The notes: a model not told the origin generated them from the letters alone. A stretch of DNA of 6,369 nt from Actinobacteria bacterium ATB1 (GCA_021404985.1 QWHP01000179.1:1-6369); one strand, 5' to 3'. Shown: positions 1 through 6,314, counted from the stretch's first letter. Made by a program: numbers and translations.

Positions 1-75
1 GACCCTCCCGGAAACGGCCGTGGCCGTTCCTGCGACGACGGCGGTCCGCGCAACTCCCCTCAACAGTCCTGGCAT
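1..75 (-). CDS. Small hydrophobic Ala/Val/Thr-rich protein, N-terminal part only (cut by window edge)
   Basis: This minus-strand frame opens with ATG at 75-73 and stays open for 25 codons to the window edge. It starts MPGLLRGVARTAVVAGTATA and continues VSGRV. A good SD (AAGGAGA on the minus strand, plus positions 80-86) lies 4 bases before the ATG. The segment VARTAVVAGTATAVSGRV closely resembles VARTAAAVGTAAVVSHGVSRRQ in the 54-aa protein at 3726-3890, so the two are homologues. Each follows a DUF6325 gene on the same strand; here the gap is 63 bp. From memory of actinobacterial genomes, proteins with this type of N-terminus often end in a SHOCT domain. Whether this one does lies outside the window. 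The hydrophobic stretch could be a short membrane or amphipathic helix. Function unknown. Confidence 0.75.
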   Translation of the reverse strand, partial: MPGLLRGVARTAVVAGTATAVSGRV

Positions 76-138
76 TTGTCTCTCCTTCTGGTCCTGGGTT
101 TGTCCTGGGGCCCTACCTCGCCCTGGGTATCCGGTAGG

Positions 139-579
139 TCACTCGGCTGCCTCGAGCGCGTCGAGCAGCTCGATCACGTCCTTTGCCGGGATCCGGTTGC
201 TTGCGATCATCTCACCTCCGGCGTCTCGGGCAGCGGCGACGAACGGCCTCGCCCACGCGTTCTCGAACATCACCAGAACCGCTTTCGTGCCGGGCTCCAT
301 GGCCTCTGCGGCGTCGGCCAAGTCGTCGTCGCCGAGGAGGCCGGAACGTGCTCCGGCGAACGCGACGAAGTCCCCGAACTCGGCGGCCTCGGCAGCGTCG
401 AACGCTATGCCGGAGAACGTCCCGTCCTCGTCCTTGCGGACGGCTACGAGGTCGTAGATGCACACGAGCCCGCGCTCGACGAGATCGAGGAGCGCTGCCG
501 CGACCCCGTCCAATGGCTTCCCCCCAGTGAACTCGATCAGCACGAAGTCGATCGGTCCTGACACGTTGTGCTCTGACAT
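139..579 (-). CDS. DUF6325 family protein (copy A)
   Basis: A 146-aa acidic, soluble-looking protein with no signal peptide or convincing membrane segment. Recognisable family features are GPIDFVLIEF near residues 8-17, a central acidic region with a polar turn (RKDEDG, 48-53), AEAMEPG at 91-97, and a conserved C-terminal block VLVMFENAWARPFVAAARDA followed by GGEMIASNRIP (101-131). It aligns over its whole length with the 149-aa protein at 3266-3715, so the two are paralogues in one locus. The ATG at 579-577 is preceded on the minus strand by an AGGGG SD-like sequence only 3 bases away, with a second AGGGA a little further upstream. It is divergent from the LuxR-type regulator and followed by a small hydrophobic protein gene, probably in one transcript. 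The molecular function of DUF6325 is unknown, and the family name is assigned from memory of the motif pattern. The predicted coding sequence is intact. Confidence 0.85.
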   Translation of the reverse strand: MSEHNVSGPIDFVLIEFTGGKPLDGVAAALLDLVERGLVCIYDLVAVRKDEDGTFSGIAFDAAEAAEFGDFVAFAGARSGLLGDDDLADAAEAMEPGTKAVLVMFENAWARPFVAAARDAGGEMIASNRIPAKDVIELLDALEAAE

Positions 580-602
580 CTACCCCTGGTCCCTTCTGAT
601 CT

Positions 603-622
603 CGAATCGGATACCGAATCGG
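603..622. repeat. 8-bp direct repeat CGAATCGG, 12-bp spacing
   Basis: CGAATCGG occurs at 603-610 and again at 615-622, separated by four bases. The pair lies 24-43 bases upstream of the copy A DUF6325 start, where promoter or leader signals are expected. It could be a pair of binding half-sites, but eight bases in G+C-rich DNA can repeat by chance. Confidence 0.35.
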
Positions 623-649
623 CGTACAAGCTCCGCTCCACCGCCGAAG

Positions 650-663
650 TCCGGCATGCCGGA
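650..663. promoter_or_regulatory. 14-bp perfect palindrome, candidate operator
   Basis: TCCGGCATGCCGGA reads identically on both strands with no central spacer. It sits in the divergent intergenic region, 71-84 bases upstream of the copy A DUF6325 start. A symmetric, non-coding site here fits a dimeric regulator, but no binding protein can be assigned. LuxR-type helix-turn-helix proteins do use dyad sites, so the adjacent regulator is a candidate by position only. Confidence 0.4.
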
Positions 664-725
664 GCCTACCGAACGACTGCGCCAACCACTCGACCCGGCA
701 ACGCGAACGTAGACGTGACCGGGAA

Positions 726-760
726 CAGGGGACATCACCCTGATCGGATGATGTCCCCTG
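726..760. promoter_or_regulatory. Dyad with 12-bp perfect arms, candidate operator or hairpin
   Basis: CAGGGGACATCA (726-737) is exactly complementary in inverted orientation to TGATGTCCCCTG (749-760), with an 11-base spacer. It has no run of T on either side, so it is unlikely to be a simple Rho-independent terminator, and no gene ends into it. It lies between the divergent DUF6325 and regulator genes, about 155 bases upstream of the regulator start. The likeliest roles are a binding site for a dimeric regulator shared by both directions, or an RNA hairpin in a long leader. Which protein binds is not visible. Confidence 0.55.
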
Positions 761-813
761 CGACGTAGGACCGGCGCCACTGGCACGGCACAGCAGGTCG
801 CCAGGCAGACCTC

Positions 814-819
814 TAACAT
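814..819 (+). promoter_or_regulatory. Possible -10 element (TAACAT) for the regulator gene
   Basis: TAACAT fits the TAnnnT form of an actinobacterial -10 box and lies just before the first 25-bp repeat. No convincing -35 hexamer is seen 16-19 bases upstream. If real, transcription would begin near 826 and all three repeats would lie in the 5' leader. This is a weak, position-based call. Confidence 0.2.
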
Positions 820-823
820 GGCC

Positions 824-898
824 CGGCAGTGCACAGTCCCCGAGGACCCGGCAGTGCACAGTCCCCGAGGAGACGGCAGTGCACAGTCCCCGAGGAGA
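824..898 (+). repeat. Three tandem 25-bp repeats directly upstream of the regulator
   Basis: Units begin at 824, 849 and 874. The first 23 bases are identical in all three: they start CGGCAGTGCAC and end AGTCCCCGAGGA. The last two bases are CC in the first unit and GA in the other two. Each unit contains GTGCAC, a 6-bp palindrome, and an SD-like GAGGA. The GAGGA of units 1 and 2 stands 6-8 bases before the GTG of the next unit. Because 25 is not a multiple of three, these GTG codons fall in different frames; only the one at 879 is in frame with the regulator. The array ends 16 bases before the preferred TTG start. It could be an operator array, a translational control leader, or the result of recent slippage. 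Confidence 0.9.
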
Positions 899-903
899 CG
901 ATC

Positions 904-909
904 AGGAGG
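904..909 (+). promoter_or_regulatory. Shine-Dalgarno AGGAGG deciding the regulator start
   Basis: A full AGGAGG stands 5 bases before TTG at 915, a better signal than the GAGGAG (867-872) before the in-frame GTG at 879. It lies outside the tandem repeat, which also favours TTG 915 as the true start. Confidence 0.65.
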
Positions 910-914
910 CGCAC

Positions 915-3140
915 TTGAACCCCAAACCGGTCGGTGTCGTCTGGTCCAAGCTCCGCATGCCGCGCTTACCCAAGGACGTGATAGACCGGCGGCGTCCCCG
1001 CGCGATCCTCGAATCTGCCCGCTCCCGGCCGTTGCTGGTCGTCAGGGCACCTGCGGGCTACGGCAAGACGACAGCCGTGCGCCAGTGGTTGGAGTCGGAG
1101 ATCCGGCCGTCTGCGTGGGTCACCCTCGACGCCGGGGACAACGACCCTGTGGTCCTCGTACGCCACCTGCTCTGTGCCCTTGCCAAGCTCGAACCCCTTC
1201 CCGAAGCGGAGCGGATGCTCACATCGCCGGGGCCCCTGTCCCCCGAGGCGCTGCTTTCGGCGCTTTCCTCGGATATCGAGTCCGGCCGAAAGCCCTTCGT
1301 CCTCGTCCTCGACGATGTCCACGTCGTCGTCGACCCGGACTCGGCACGGCTGGTCGGGGTCCTCACGCGTCTCGTCCCGGAGGGTTCCCAACTCGTCCTG
1401 GTCGGCCGCTCCACTACCCGCCTCGACATCGAACACACCATCCACGCGACGGACGCCCTCGAGCTCGAATGGGGCGATCTTCTCTATGACGAGGCGGAAG
1501 GCGTCGAACTGCTCTCCCGGTCACTGCCACACTGCGGTCTCGACACCTACCGGGACATCATGGCGCGAACGGAGGGCTGGCCCGCGGGCGTACATCTGGC
1601 GGTACTCGCACTCCGTGACAGCGGTGAGCGGACACCTTCCCTACCGGGATCCGGGAGGATGGACCGCCGTACGATGCGCTACTTCGAGGCTGAGCTCTTG
1701 CGGGCTCTCGACCCGGAGACACGGGAGTTCCTCCTTCGGACTTCCGTCCTCGAGCAGCTCTGCGCACCGCTTTGCAACGCCACCCTGGAAGTCCGGGGTT
1801 CTGGATCGCTTCTCGAAGAGCTCACTGCCGACGGCAACCTGTTCATCAGCGGCCTGGGGGACGACCCGGTGTGGTACCGGTATCACCCCGTCTTCTCCGA
1901 CATGCTCCTGACCGAGCTGCGCCGGATCCATCCCGAGGAAGAAGCCTCTCTGAGAAGACGCGCGACAGAATGGCTCGCTACGCATGGCCTCGACGACGCT
2001 GCAGTCAGGCAGGCTGTCGCGACCGGAGACACCGAATACGCCGCTGCGATCCTCTACGGCCGATTGCACGACGGCTTCAAGGACGGGCGAGTTGCGTCGA
2101 TCGCGCGCTGGCTGGACCTGTTTCCCGCGTCGGCACTCCGGCGCGATCCGCTGCTGATGCTCTCGGCAGCGTGGACTGCACTCACGACCGGCAGACGCGA
2201 AGAGATGGCGTACTGGCTCGAGCTCCTCGAAAGTGCCGTCTGGGTCGGCCCGCTACCGGATGGGACGGTCAGCTTCGAGGTCGCGCTCACCGCTCTGCTC
2301 ATGACCCTCTCCTGCGGTGGCGCGAAGGCGACCGCGGAGAACGCCCGGGTGGTGCGTGAGGCCGGCCCCCAGGGGAGCCAGTGGTACGAGCTCGCGTGTC
2401 TCCTGGGCTCTGTGGCCGAGCACGTCGCCGGGCAGGTGGATGACCCTGTCGAGACATTCCAGAGGGTGGAGCTTGCGACCAGGGGTACACGCGCCATCCA
2501 CGCTGTGGCCCTGTCTCACCTGGCCCATGCCGAACTCGTAGCAGGCCAACTCGCGGCCGGCCTGGAACACGCCGAGCTGGCGTACGAGGAGAGCTACCGC
2601 GGGGGGACTGCCGATTATCCGATGGCGGCGATGGTCCACTGCGTGCGCTCCTACGCTGCCGCGTTCCGCGGGCAGTCCGAGAAGTCCGAACGGTCGGGAC
2701 GGCTTGGCAGGCAACAGATCGCGCTCATGAACGAGACCGTCCCACGTGCAGGGATCCACTTCCGTCTCATCCTCGGGGATGCGGCACTCGCGCTCGGAAA
2801 CTTGGATGTGGCGAGGGCGGACCTCGAGGAAGCCGAAGCCCTATTGCCCTTCGAGCCGGACGCGGTCTTGCTCCACGACTGGGTAGATGCTCTCCGCAAG
2901 AGGATCGACAGGCTGGCGAGCACCTCCGGACCCGGCTCCGCCGAGGCCCTGACGCCGGCAGAGCAGAGGGTGCTGGAGATGCTGCCCACACATCTGTCGC
3001 TCGAGGAGATCGCCGAGCGCCTGTACGTGTCCCGCAACACCGTCAAGTCGCACACGGTGTCCATCTACCGCAAGCTTGCCGTGGGCAGACGCGGTGAAGC
3101 GGTCGAACGCGCGCTCTCGCTCGGCCTCCTTCGCGACTGA
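915..3140 (+). CDS. LuxR-family ATPase regulator (MalT/LAL type)
   Basis: A 741-aa cytoplasmic transcription regulator of the large ATP-binding LuxR (LAL/MalT-like) type. Numbered from TTG 915, the Walker A motif APAGYGKT is at about residues 45-52 and Walker B VLVLDDVHVV at 129-138. VLVGRSTTRLD (161-171) looks like a sensor-1 region, RTEGWPAGVHLA lies near 218-229, and RYHPVFSDMLLTEL near 322-335 is the block usually seen after the winged-helix part. Then comes a long alpha-helical, TPR-like region, and a C-terminal LuxR helix-turn-helix (679-741) with LTPAEQRVLEML, LSLEEIAERLYVSRNTVKSH and SIYRKL. In this family ATP and an inducer drive assembly into an active form that binds DNA; the inducer here is unknown. 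It is shorter than MalT (about 900 aa), mostly in the helical sensor region. An in-frame GTG at 879, inside the tandem repeats, would add 12 residues, but TTG 915 has the better SD. It lies between two DUF6325 modules and is the natural candidate to control both. Confidence 0.93.
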   Translation: MNPKPVGVVWSKLRMPRLPKDVIDRRRPRAILESARSRPLLVVRAPAGYGKTTAVRQWLESEIRPSAWVTLDAGDNDPVVLVRHLLCALAKLEPLPEAERMLTSPGPLSPEALLSALSSDIESGRKPFVLVLDDVHVVVDPDSARLVGVLTRLVPEGSQLVLVGRSTTRLDIEHTIHATDALELEWGDLLYDEAEGVELLSRSLPHCGLDTYRDIMARTEGWPAGVHLAVLALRDSGERTPSLPGSGRMDRRTMRYFEAELLRALDPETREFLLRTSVLEQLCAPLCNATLEVRGSGSLLEELTADGNLFISGLGDDPVWYRYHPVFSDMLLTELRRIHPEEEASLRRRATEWLATHGLDDAAVRQAVATGDTEYAAAILYGRLHDGFKDGRVASIARWLDLFPASALRRDPLLMLSAAWTALTTGRREEMAYWLELLESAVWVGPLPDGTVSFEVALTALLMTLSCGGAKATAENARVVREAGPQGSQWYELACLLGSVAEHVAGQVDDPVETFQRVELATRGTRAIHAVALSHLAHAELVAGQLAAGLEHAELAYEESYRGGTADYPMAAMVHCVRSYAAAFRGQSEKSERSGRLGRQQIALMNETVPRAGIHFRLILGDAALALGNLDVARADLEEAEALLPFEPDAVLLHDWVDALRKRIDRLASTSGPGSAEALTPAEQRVLEMLPTHLSLEEIAERLYVSRNTVKSHTVSIYRKLAVGRRGEAVERALSLGLLRD

Positions 3141-3215
3141 ACGCAGCTGTCCCCGTACCCGGCTCCTCGCTTGCCCACGCCGTTCACCCGATTCGGATGA
3201 CGACAAGCCCCGACA

Positions 3216-3255
3216 CCGGTGGCGAAGCTGGGACCCAACACCAGTGGACCACCGG
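3216..3255 (+). promoter_or_regulatory. Possible leader stem pairing into the DUF6325-B SD
   Basis: CCGGTGG (3216-3222) can pair with CCACCGG (3249-3255), and the second arm overlaps the first two bases of the GGAGG SD (3254-3258). The 26-base loop and 7-bp stem make this a modest candidate. CACCGGTG (3214-3221) is also a short palindrome by itself. Nothing else of note is seen in the 125-bp gap after the regulator; there is no clear terminator. Confidence 0.2.
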
Positions 3256-3265
3256 AGGTCGAGAC

Positions 3266-3715
3266 ATGACGCAGGAGACAGCGGACGAGTTCGGTCCTGT
3301 CGACTACGTGGTGGTCGAGTTCCCCCCCGGCAAGCAGGACTTCTCGGGCGAGATGGCACGGGAGCTCGCAGCTCTGGTCGATGCCGACATGATCCGTCTG
3401 CTCGACCTCGTCGTCCTCGCCAAGGACGACGAAGGGGACATCGAGGCCTTCGAGATCGAGGATCTCGAAGATGTCGGTGACCTCGGGGAACTGGAAGGCG
3501 AGCTCGCCGAGATCCTCGCCCTGGAGGATCTCGAGAACGTCGCCGAGGCCATGGAACCCGGCAGCGTGGCAGGGGTCCTCGTATGGGAGAACACCTGGGC
3601 CGCACCTTTCGCCCTCGCAGCTCGCAGGTCGGGCGGACAGCTCATCGCGAGCGGCCGCATCCCGACCCAAGCGCTGATCGCATCTTTCGAGGCCGACGAG
3701 GACACCGACGACTGA
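3266..3715 (+). CDS. DUF6325 family protein (copy B)
   Basis: A 149-aa strongly acidic protein, with no signal peptide, paralogous to the product of 139-579. Shared landmarks are GPVDYVVVEF (10-19), a helical acidic centre (EDLEDVGDLGELEGELAE, 65-82), AEAMEPG (93-99), VLVWENTWAAPFALAARRSG (104-123) and GQLIASGRIP (124-133), then an acidic tail EADEDTDD. The ATG at 3266 is chosen because GGAGG (3254-3258) stands 7 bases before it. An in-frame ATG at 3197 would add 23 unconserved residues and has no good SD. The gene for the 54-aa protein begins 10 bases after its stop, so the two are almost certainly co-transcribed. The regulator ends 125 bp upstream on the same strand. The function of DUF6325 is not known. 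The family assignment is from motif memory; paralogy to copy A is seen directly. Confidence 0.87.
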   Translation: MTQETADEFGPVDYVVVEFPPGKQDFSGEMARELAALVDADMIRLLDLVVLAKDDEGDIEAFEIEDLEDVGDLGELEGELAEILALEDLENVAEAMEPGSVAGVLVWENTWAAPFALAARRSGGQLIASGRIPTQALIASFEADEDTDD

Positions 3716-3725
3716 GGAGGCCGAC

Positions 3726-3890
3726 ATGCCCATGCGTCCCGCCCGTGCAGCACGAAGGGGAGTCATCGGAGCTCCCGTCGCAAGAACCGCCGCAGCCGTC
3801 GGCACCGCGGCGGTCGTGTCGCACGGTGTCTCCCGACGCCAGGACAGACGGGACGACCGGCGCGACGACCGGCGCGATCGCAGGTTCTGA
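3726..3890 (+). CDS. Small hydrophobic protein with a repetitive Arg/Asp tail (54 aa)
   Basis: The ATG at 3726 follows a strong SD (GAGGAGG, 3714-3720) that overlaps the stop of the DUF6325-B gene, with a 5-base spacer. The product begins MPMRPARAARRGVIGAPVAR, then TAAAVGTAAVVSHGVSRRQ, and ends in the charged tail DRRDDRRDDRRDRRF. The middle part (GVIGAPVARTAAAVGTAAVV) is hydrophobic and could be one short membrane or amphipathic helix with positive charge on both sides. It is homologous to the partial product at 1-75, and both genes follow a DUF6325 gene. The DDRR tail is encoded by two exact 12-bp tandem repeats (3852-3875). There is no room for a SHOCT domain, which longer members of this type often carry at the C-terminus. 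The gene is short enough to be missed by automatic annotation. An alternative start at ATG 3732 would remove two residues. Function unknown; it may dock to or anchor the acidic DUF6325 protein (inference). Confidence 0.78.
   Translation: MPMRPARAARRGVIGAPVARTAAAVGTAAVVSHGVSRRQDRRDDRRDDRRDRRF
3852..3875 (+). repeat. Two 12-bp tandem repeats encoding DDRR twice
   Basis: GACGACCGGCGC occurs twice back to back (3852-3863 and 3864-3875), in frame within the 54-aa gene. Being a multiple of three, the unit can expand or contract without breaking the frame, so tail length may vary between strains. Confidence 0.8.
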
Positions 3891-3959
3891 CGCCTACTCC
3901 TGTCCGCCAGGTCCGAACGCGCCGGACGGATCATCCGAGAGAACGAAAGGAGCGCACCC

Positions 3960-6314
3960 GTGCCGAAACCCTTCCGTGGAAGGATCTCTCTCGACATCAG
4001 GGACTCAGAGCCGGATTGGGATCCGTACCTGGCGCCGCGTGCCCCCGAGGGGGCACCGAATGTGCTCGTCATCGCGTGGGACGACGTCGGCTACGGCACC
4101 ACGGACGTGTTCGGCGGACCGGTTGAGACGCCGAACATGCGTCGCCTCGCCGACAGAGGAGTACGGTACTCGAACTTCCACACGACGGCCCTCTGTTCGC
4201 CGACGCGGGCATCACTCCTCACGGGTCGAAACGCCACGAGCAACGGCATGGCCACCATCGCCGAGTTCAGCGCCGGGTTCCCGGGCATCTCGACGCGCAT
4301 CCCCTTCGAGAACGGCTTCATCTCCGAGGTGCTGGCCGAGCACGGGTACAACACCTACTGCGTCGGGAAGTGGCACCTCACGCCGGGCGAGGAATGCAAC
4401 CTCGCGGCCTACAAGGGACGCTGGCCTCTCGGCAGGGGGTTCGAACGCTTCTATGGTTGGCTCGGCGGCGAAACCAACTCCTGGTACCCGGACCTCGTCT
4501 ACGACAACCACCAGATCGACCCGCCGGGGACACCGGTGGACGGGTATCACGTCGCCAAGGATCTCGCCGACAGGGCCATCGAGTTCATCCGCGACGCCAA
4601 GGTCATAGACCCGGGCAAGCCCTTCTTCATGTATCTCGCGCCCCAGGCGGGGCATGCACCGCATCACGTGTTCGAGGAGTGGATCGAGAAGTACAGAGGC
4701 AGGTTCGACGAGGGCTACGAGGCGATCCGTGCCGAGATCCTCGAGAACCAGAAACGGCTCGGGATCCTCCCCGCAGACACCGAGTTGACTCCCATGAACC
4801 CTCACGGGGAACCGGGCACGACCGGCCCTGAAGGACAGCCGTGGCCTCTGCTCGACACCGTGCGCCCGTGGGACACCCTGAGCCCCGACGAACAGCGCCT
4901 CTTCGCGAGGATGGCCGAGGTGTTTGCGGGCTACATCTCGTACAACGACCACGAGATCGGGCGTGTGCTCGACTACCTCGAAGAGTCTGGCCAACTCGAG
5001 AACACACTCGTCGTCGTGATCTCGGACAATGGAGCGAGCGGCGAGGGTGGGCCGAACGGAAGCTTCAACGAGTGGCGGTTCTTCAACGGGGTTCCCGACA
5101 CGACCGATCTGGTAATCCCGCGGATGCACGAGCTCGGCTCCCCGACTGCCTACAACCACTATTGCACGGGTTGGGCATGGGCGTTCGACACCCCGTTCCC
5201 CTACTGGAAACGGTGGGCGGGATACGAGGGAGGCGTCGCCGACATGTGCTTCGTCACCTGGCCGGAGAGGATCTCCGGCGGAGGTGAGGTACGGCATCAG
5301 TACATACACGCGGTCGACGTCGTCCCGACCATCTACGAGCTCCTGGGGATCGAGCCACCCGAGACGATCAAGGGCCACCCCCAGAGCCTGATCGAGGGCG
5401 AGAGTTTCGCCGCATCCCTGACCGACCCCTCCGCACCCGAGAAAGAGACGCAGTTCTACACGATGCTCGGCCAGCGCTCGATCTACCACAAGGGCTGGCT
5501 CGCCTGCAGCCTTCACCCCCCGATCTCGGGTTGGGGATCCTTCGAGAAGGACGAGTGGGAGCTCTACGACCTGGCAACAGACCGGGCGCAGTCCAGGAAC
5601 GTCGCCGCTGAAGAACCCGAGCGCCTCGAGTCGCTCAAGGCCCTCTGGTTCTATTACGCGGGCGTCTACAAAGGGCTTCCCCTCGATGATCGCCACGCGC
5701 TCGAACATGTCCTCGCCGACAGACCCCGACCCGGCCCCGAGCGCGACAGGTATGTGTTCTATCCCGACTGCGCCGACGTGCCCGAAGCCGCCGGACCGCG
5801 GATCACGGGACGGTCGTTCATGCTCGCTGCAGGTTTGACTCTGGACTCGAACACGGCGGAGGGGGTCCTGTACGCGCACGGCGGCGTCACCGGGGGTCAC
5901 AGCCTCTACCTCCTCGACGGGAAGCTCCATTACTGCTTCAACTGGCTCGGGACGCACCGCCAGAAAATCGTCTCGACCCACGAGATCGCTGCCGGCGACC
6001 ACGTATACGCGGCCGAGTTCCGTGTCATGGGACCGAACGAGGACCCGTCCATACCCGGATTCAGAGGGACGCTGACGCTCTACATGGACGGTCAGGATGT
6101 GGGCAGCACGGAGATCGTCACACAGCCAGGTCCGTTCTGCGAGGTGGGCGACGGAATCTGCGTAGGGCGCGACAGCGCCTCGCCGGTCACGCCAGACTAC
6201 ACGGCACCTTTCGCCTTCAGTGGAGGTAAGATCGACAAGGTTGTCGTGGACGTGTCGGGCGAGCCTTACATCGACCACGAGGCGCAGGTCCGAGGTTGGT
6301 TCCTGAAGGACTGA
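3960..6314 (+). CDS. Arylsulfatase, formylglycine-dependent (784 aa)
   Basis: A type I sulfatase that hydrolyses sulfate esters to release sulfate. The active-site signature C-S-P-T-R is at residues 79-83, in TTALCSPTRASLLTGRN; Cys79 should be oxidised to formylglycine by a separate generating enzyme, not seen here. Other expected residues are present: the metal-binding Asp pair D41-D42 (VIAWDDVGYG), K137 and H139 (GKWHL), H232 (QAGHAPHH), D356-N357 (ISDNG) and a lysine in YWKRWAGYEGG (about 417). The sulfatase core runs to about 570, followed by a beta-rich C-terminal region (about 600-784). Length and architecture match the roughly 787-aa actinobacterial AtsA/AtsD type. The N-terminus is charged, with no signal peptide, so a cytoplasmic location is expected. 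GTG 3960 is chosen for its AAAGGAG SD (3946-3952, 7-base spacer). It lies 69 bp after the 54-aa gene and may share its transcript. The natural substrate cannot be read from the sequence. Confidence 0.95.
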   Translation: MPKPFRGRISLDIRDSEPDWDPYLAPRAPEGAPNVLVIAWDDVGYGTTDVFGGPVETPNMRRLADRGVRYSNFHTTALCSPTRASLLTGRNATSNGMATIAEFSAGFPGISTRIPFENGFISEVLAEHGYNTYCVGKWHLTPGEECNLAAYKGRWPLGRGFERFYGWLGGETNSWYPDLVYDNHQIDPPGTPVDGYHVAKDLADRAIEFIRDAKVIDPGKPFFMYLAPQAGHAPHHVFEEWIEKYRGRFDEGYEAIRAEILENQKRLGILPADTELTPMNPHGEPGTTGPEGQPWPLLDTVRPWDTLSPDEQRLFARMAEVFAGYISYNDHEIGRVLDYLEESGQLENTLVVVISDNGASGEGGPNGSFNEWRFFNGVPDTTDLVIPRMHELGSPTAYNHYCTGWAWAFDTPFPYWKRWAGYEGGVADMCFVTWPERISGGGEVRHQYIHAVDVVPTIYELLGIEPPETIKGHPQSLIEGESFAASLTDPSAPEKETQFYTMLGQRSIYHKGWLACSLHPPISGWGSFEKDEWELYDLATDRAQSRNVAAEEPERLESLKALWFYYAGVYKGLPLDDRHALEHVLADRPRPGPERDRYVFYPDCADVPEAAGPRITGRSFMLAAGLTLDSNTAEGVLYAHGGVTGGHSLYLLDGKLHYCFNWLGTHRQKIVSTHEIAAGDHVYAAEFRVMGPNEDPSIPGFRGTLTLYMDGQDVGSTEIVTQPGPFCEVGDGICVGRDSASPVTPDYTAPFAFSGGKIDKVVVDVSGEPYIDHEAQVRGWFLKD

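Noticed and set aside
76..561. Plus-strand frames opposite DUF6325-A (also 20-457 and 183-530)
   Set aside because: The minus-strand frame has a full-length paralogue at 3266-3715; the plus-strand products have no family features.
726..760. The 12-bp-arm dyad as a transcription terminator
   Set aside because: No T-run follows on either strand, and neither flanking gene ends toward it; both are transcribed away from it.
824..898. The 25-bp repeats as a CRISPR array or plasmid iteron origin
   Set aside because: There are no unique spacers between units, ruling out CRISPR. There is no replication gene or AT-rich segment nearby to support an origin.
818..1489. A plus-strand frame from ATG 818 through the tandem repeats
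   Set aside because: It overlaps the regulator's ATPase domain in another frame, has no SD, and gives a low-complexity Arg/Pro/Ala-rich product typical of a shadow frame.
3458..3534. GAGGATCTCGA repeated at 3458-3468 and 3524-3534 as sign of an internal duplication in DUF6325-B
   Set aside because: The copy A protein has about the same length over this region, so nothing was inserted. The repeat reflects similar EDLE-type codon strings in an acidic helix.
3065..4072. A 335-codon minus-strand frame over the DUF6325-B and small-protein genes
   Set aside because: It covers two genes supported by homology to copies elsewhere in the window and by good SD sequences. Its product shows no recognisable family.
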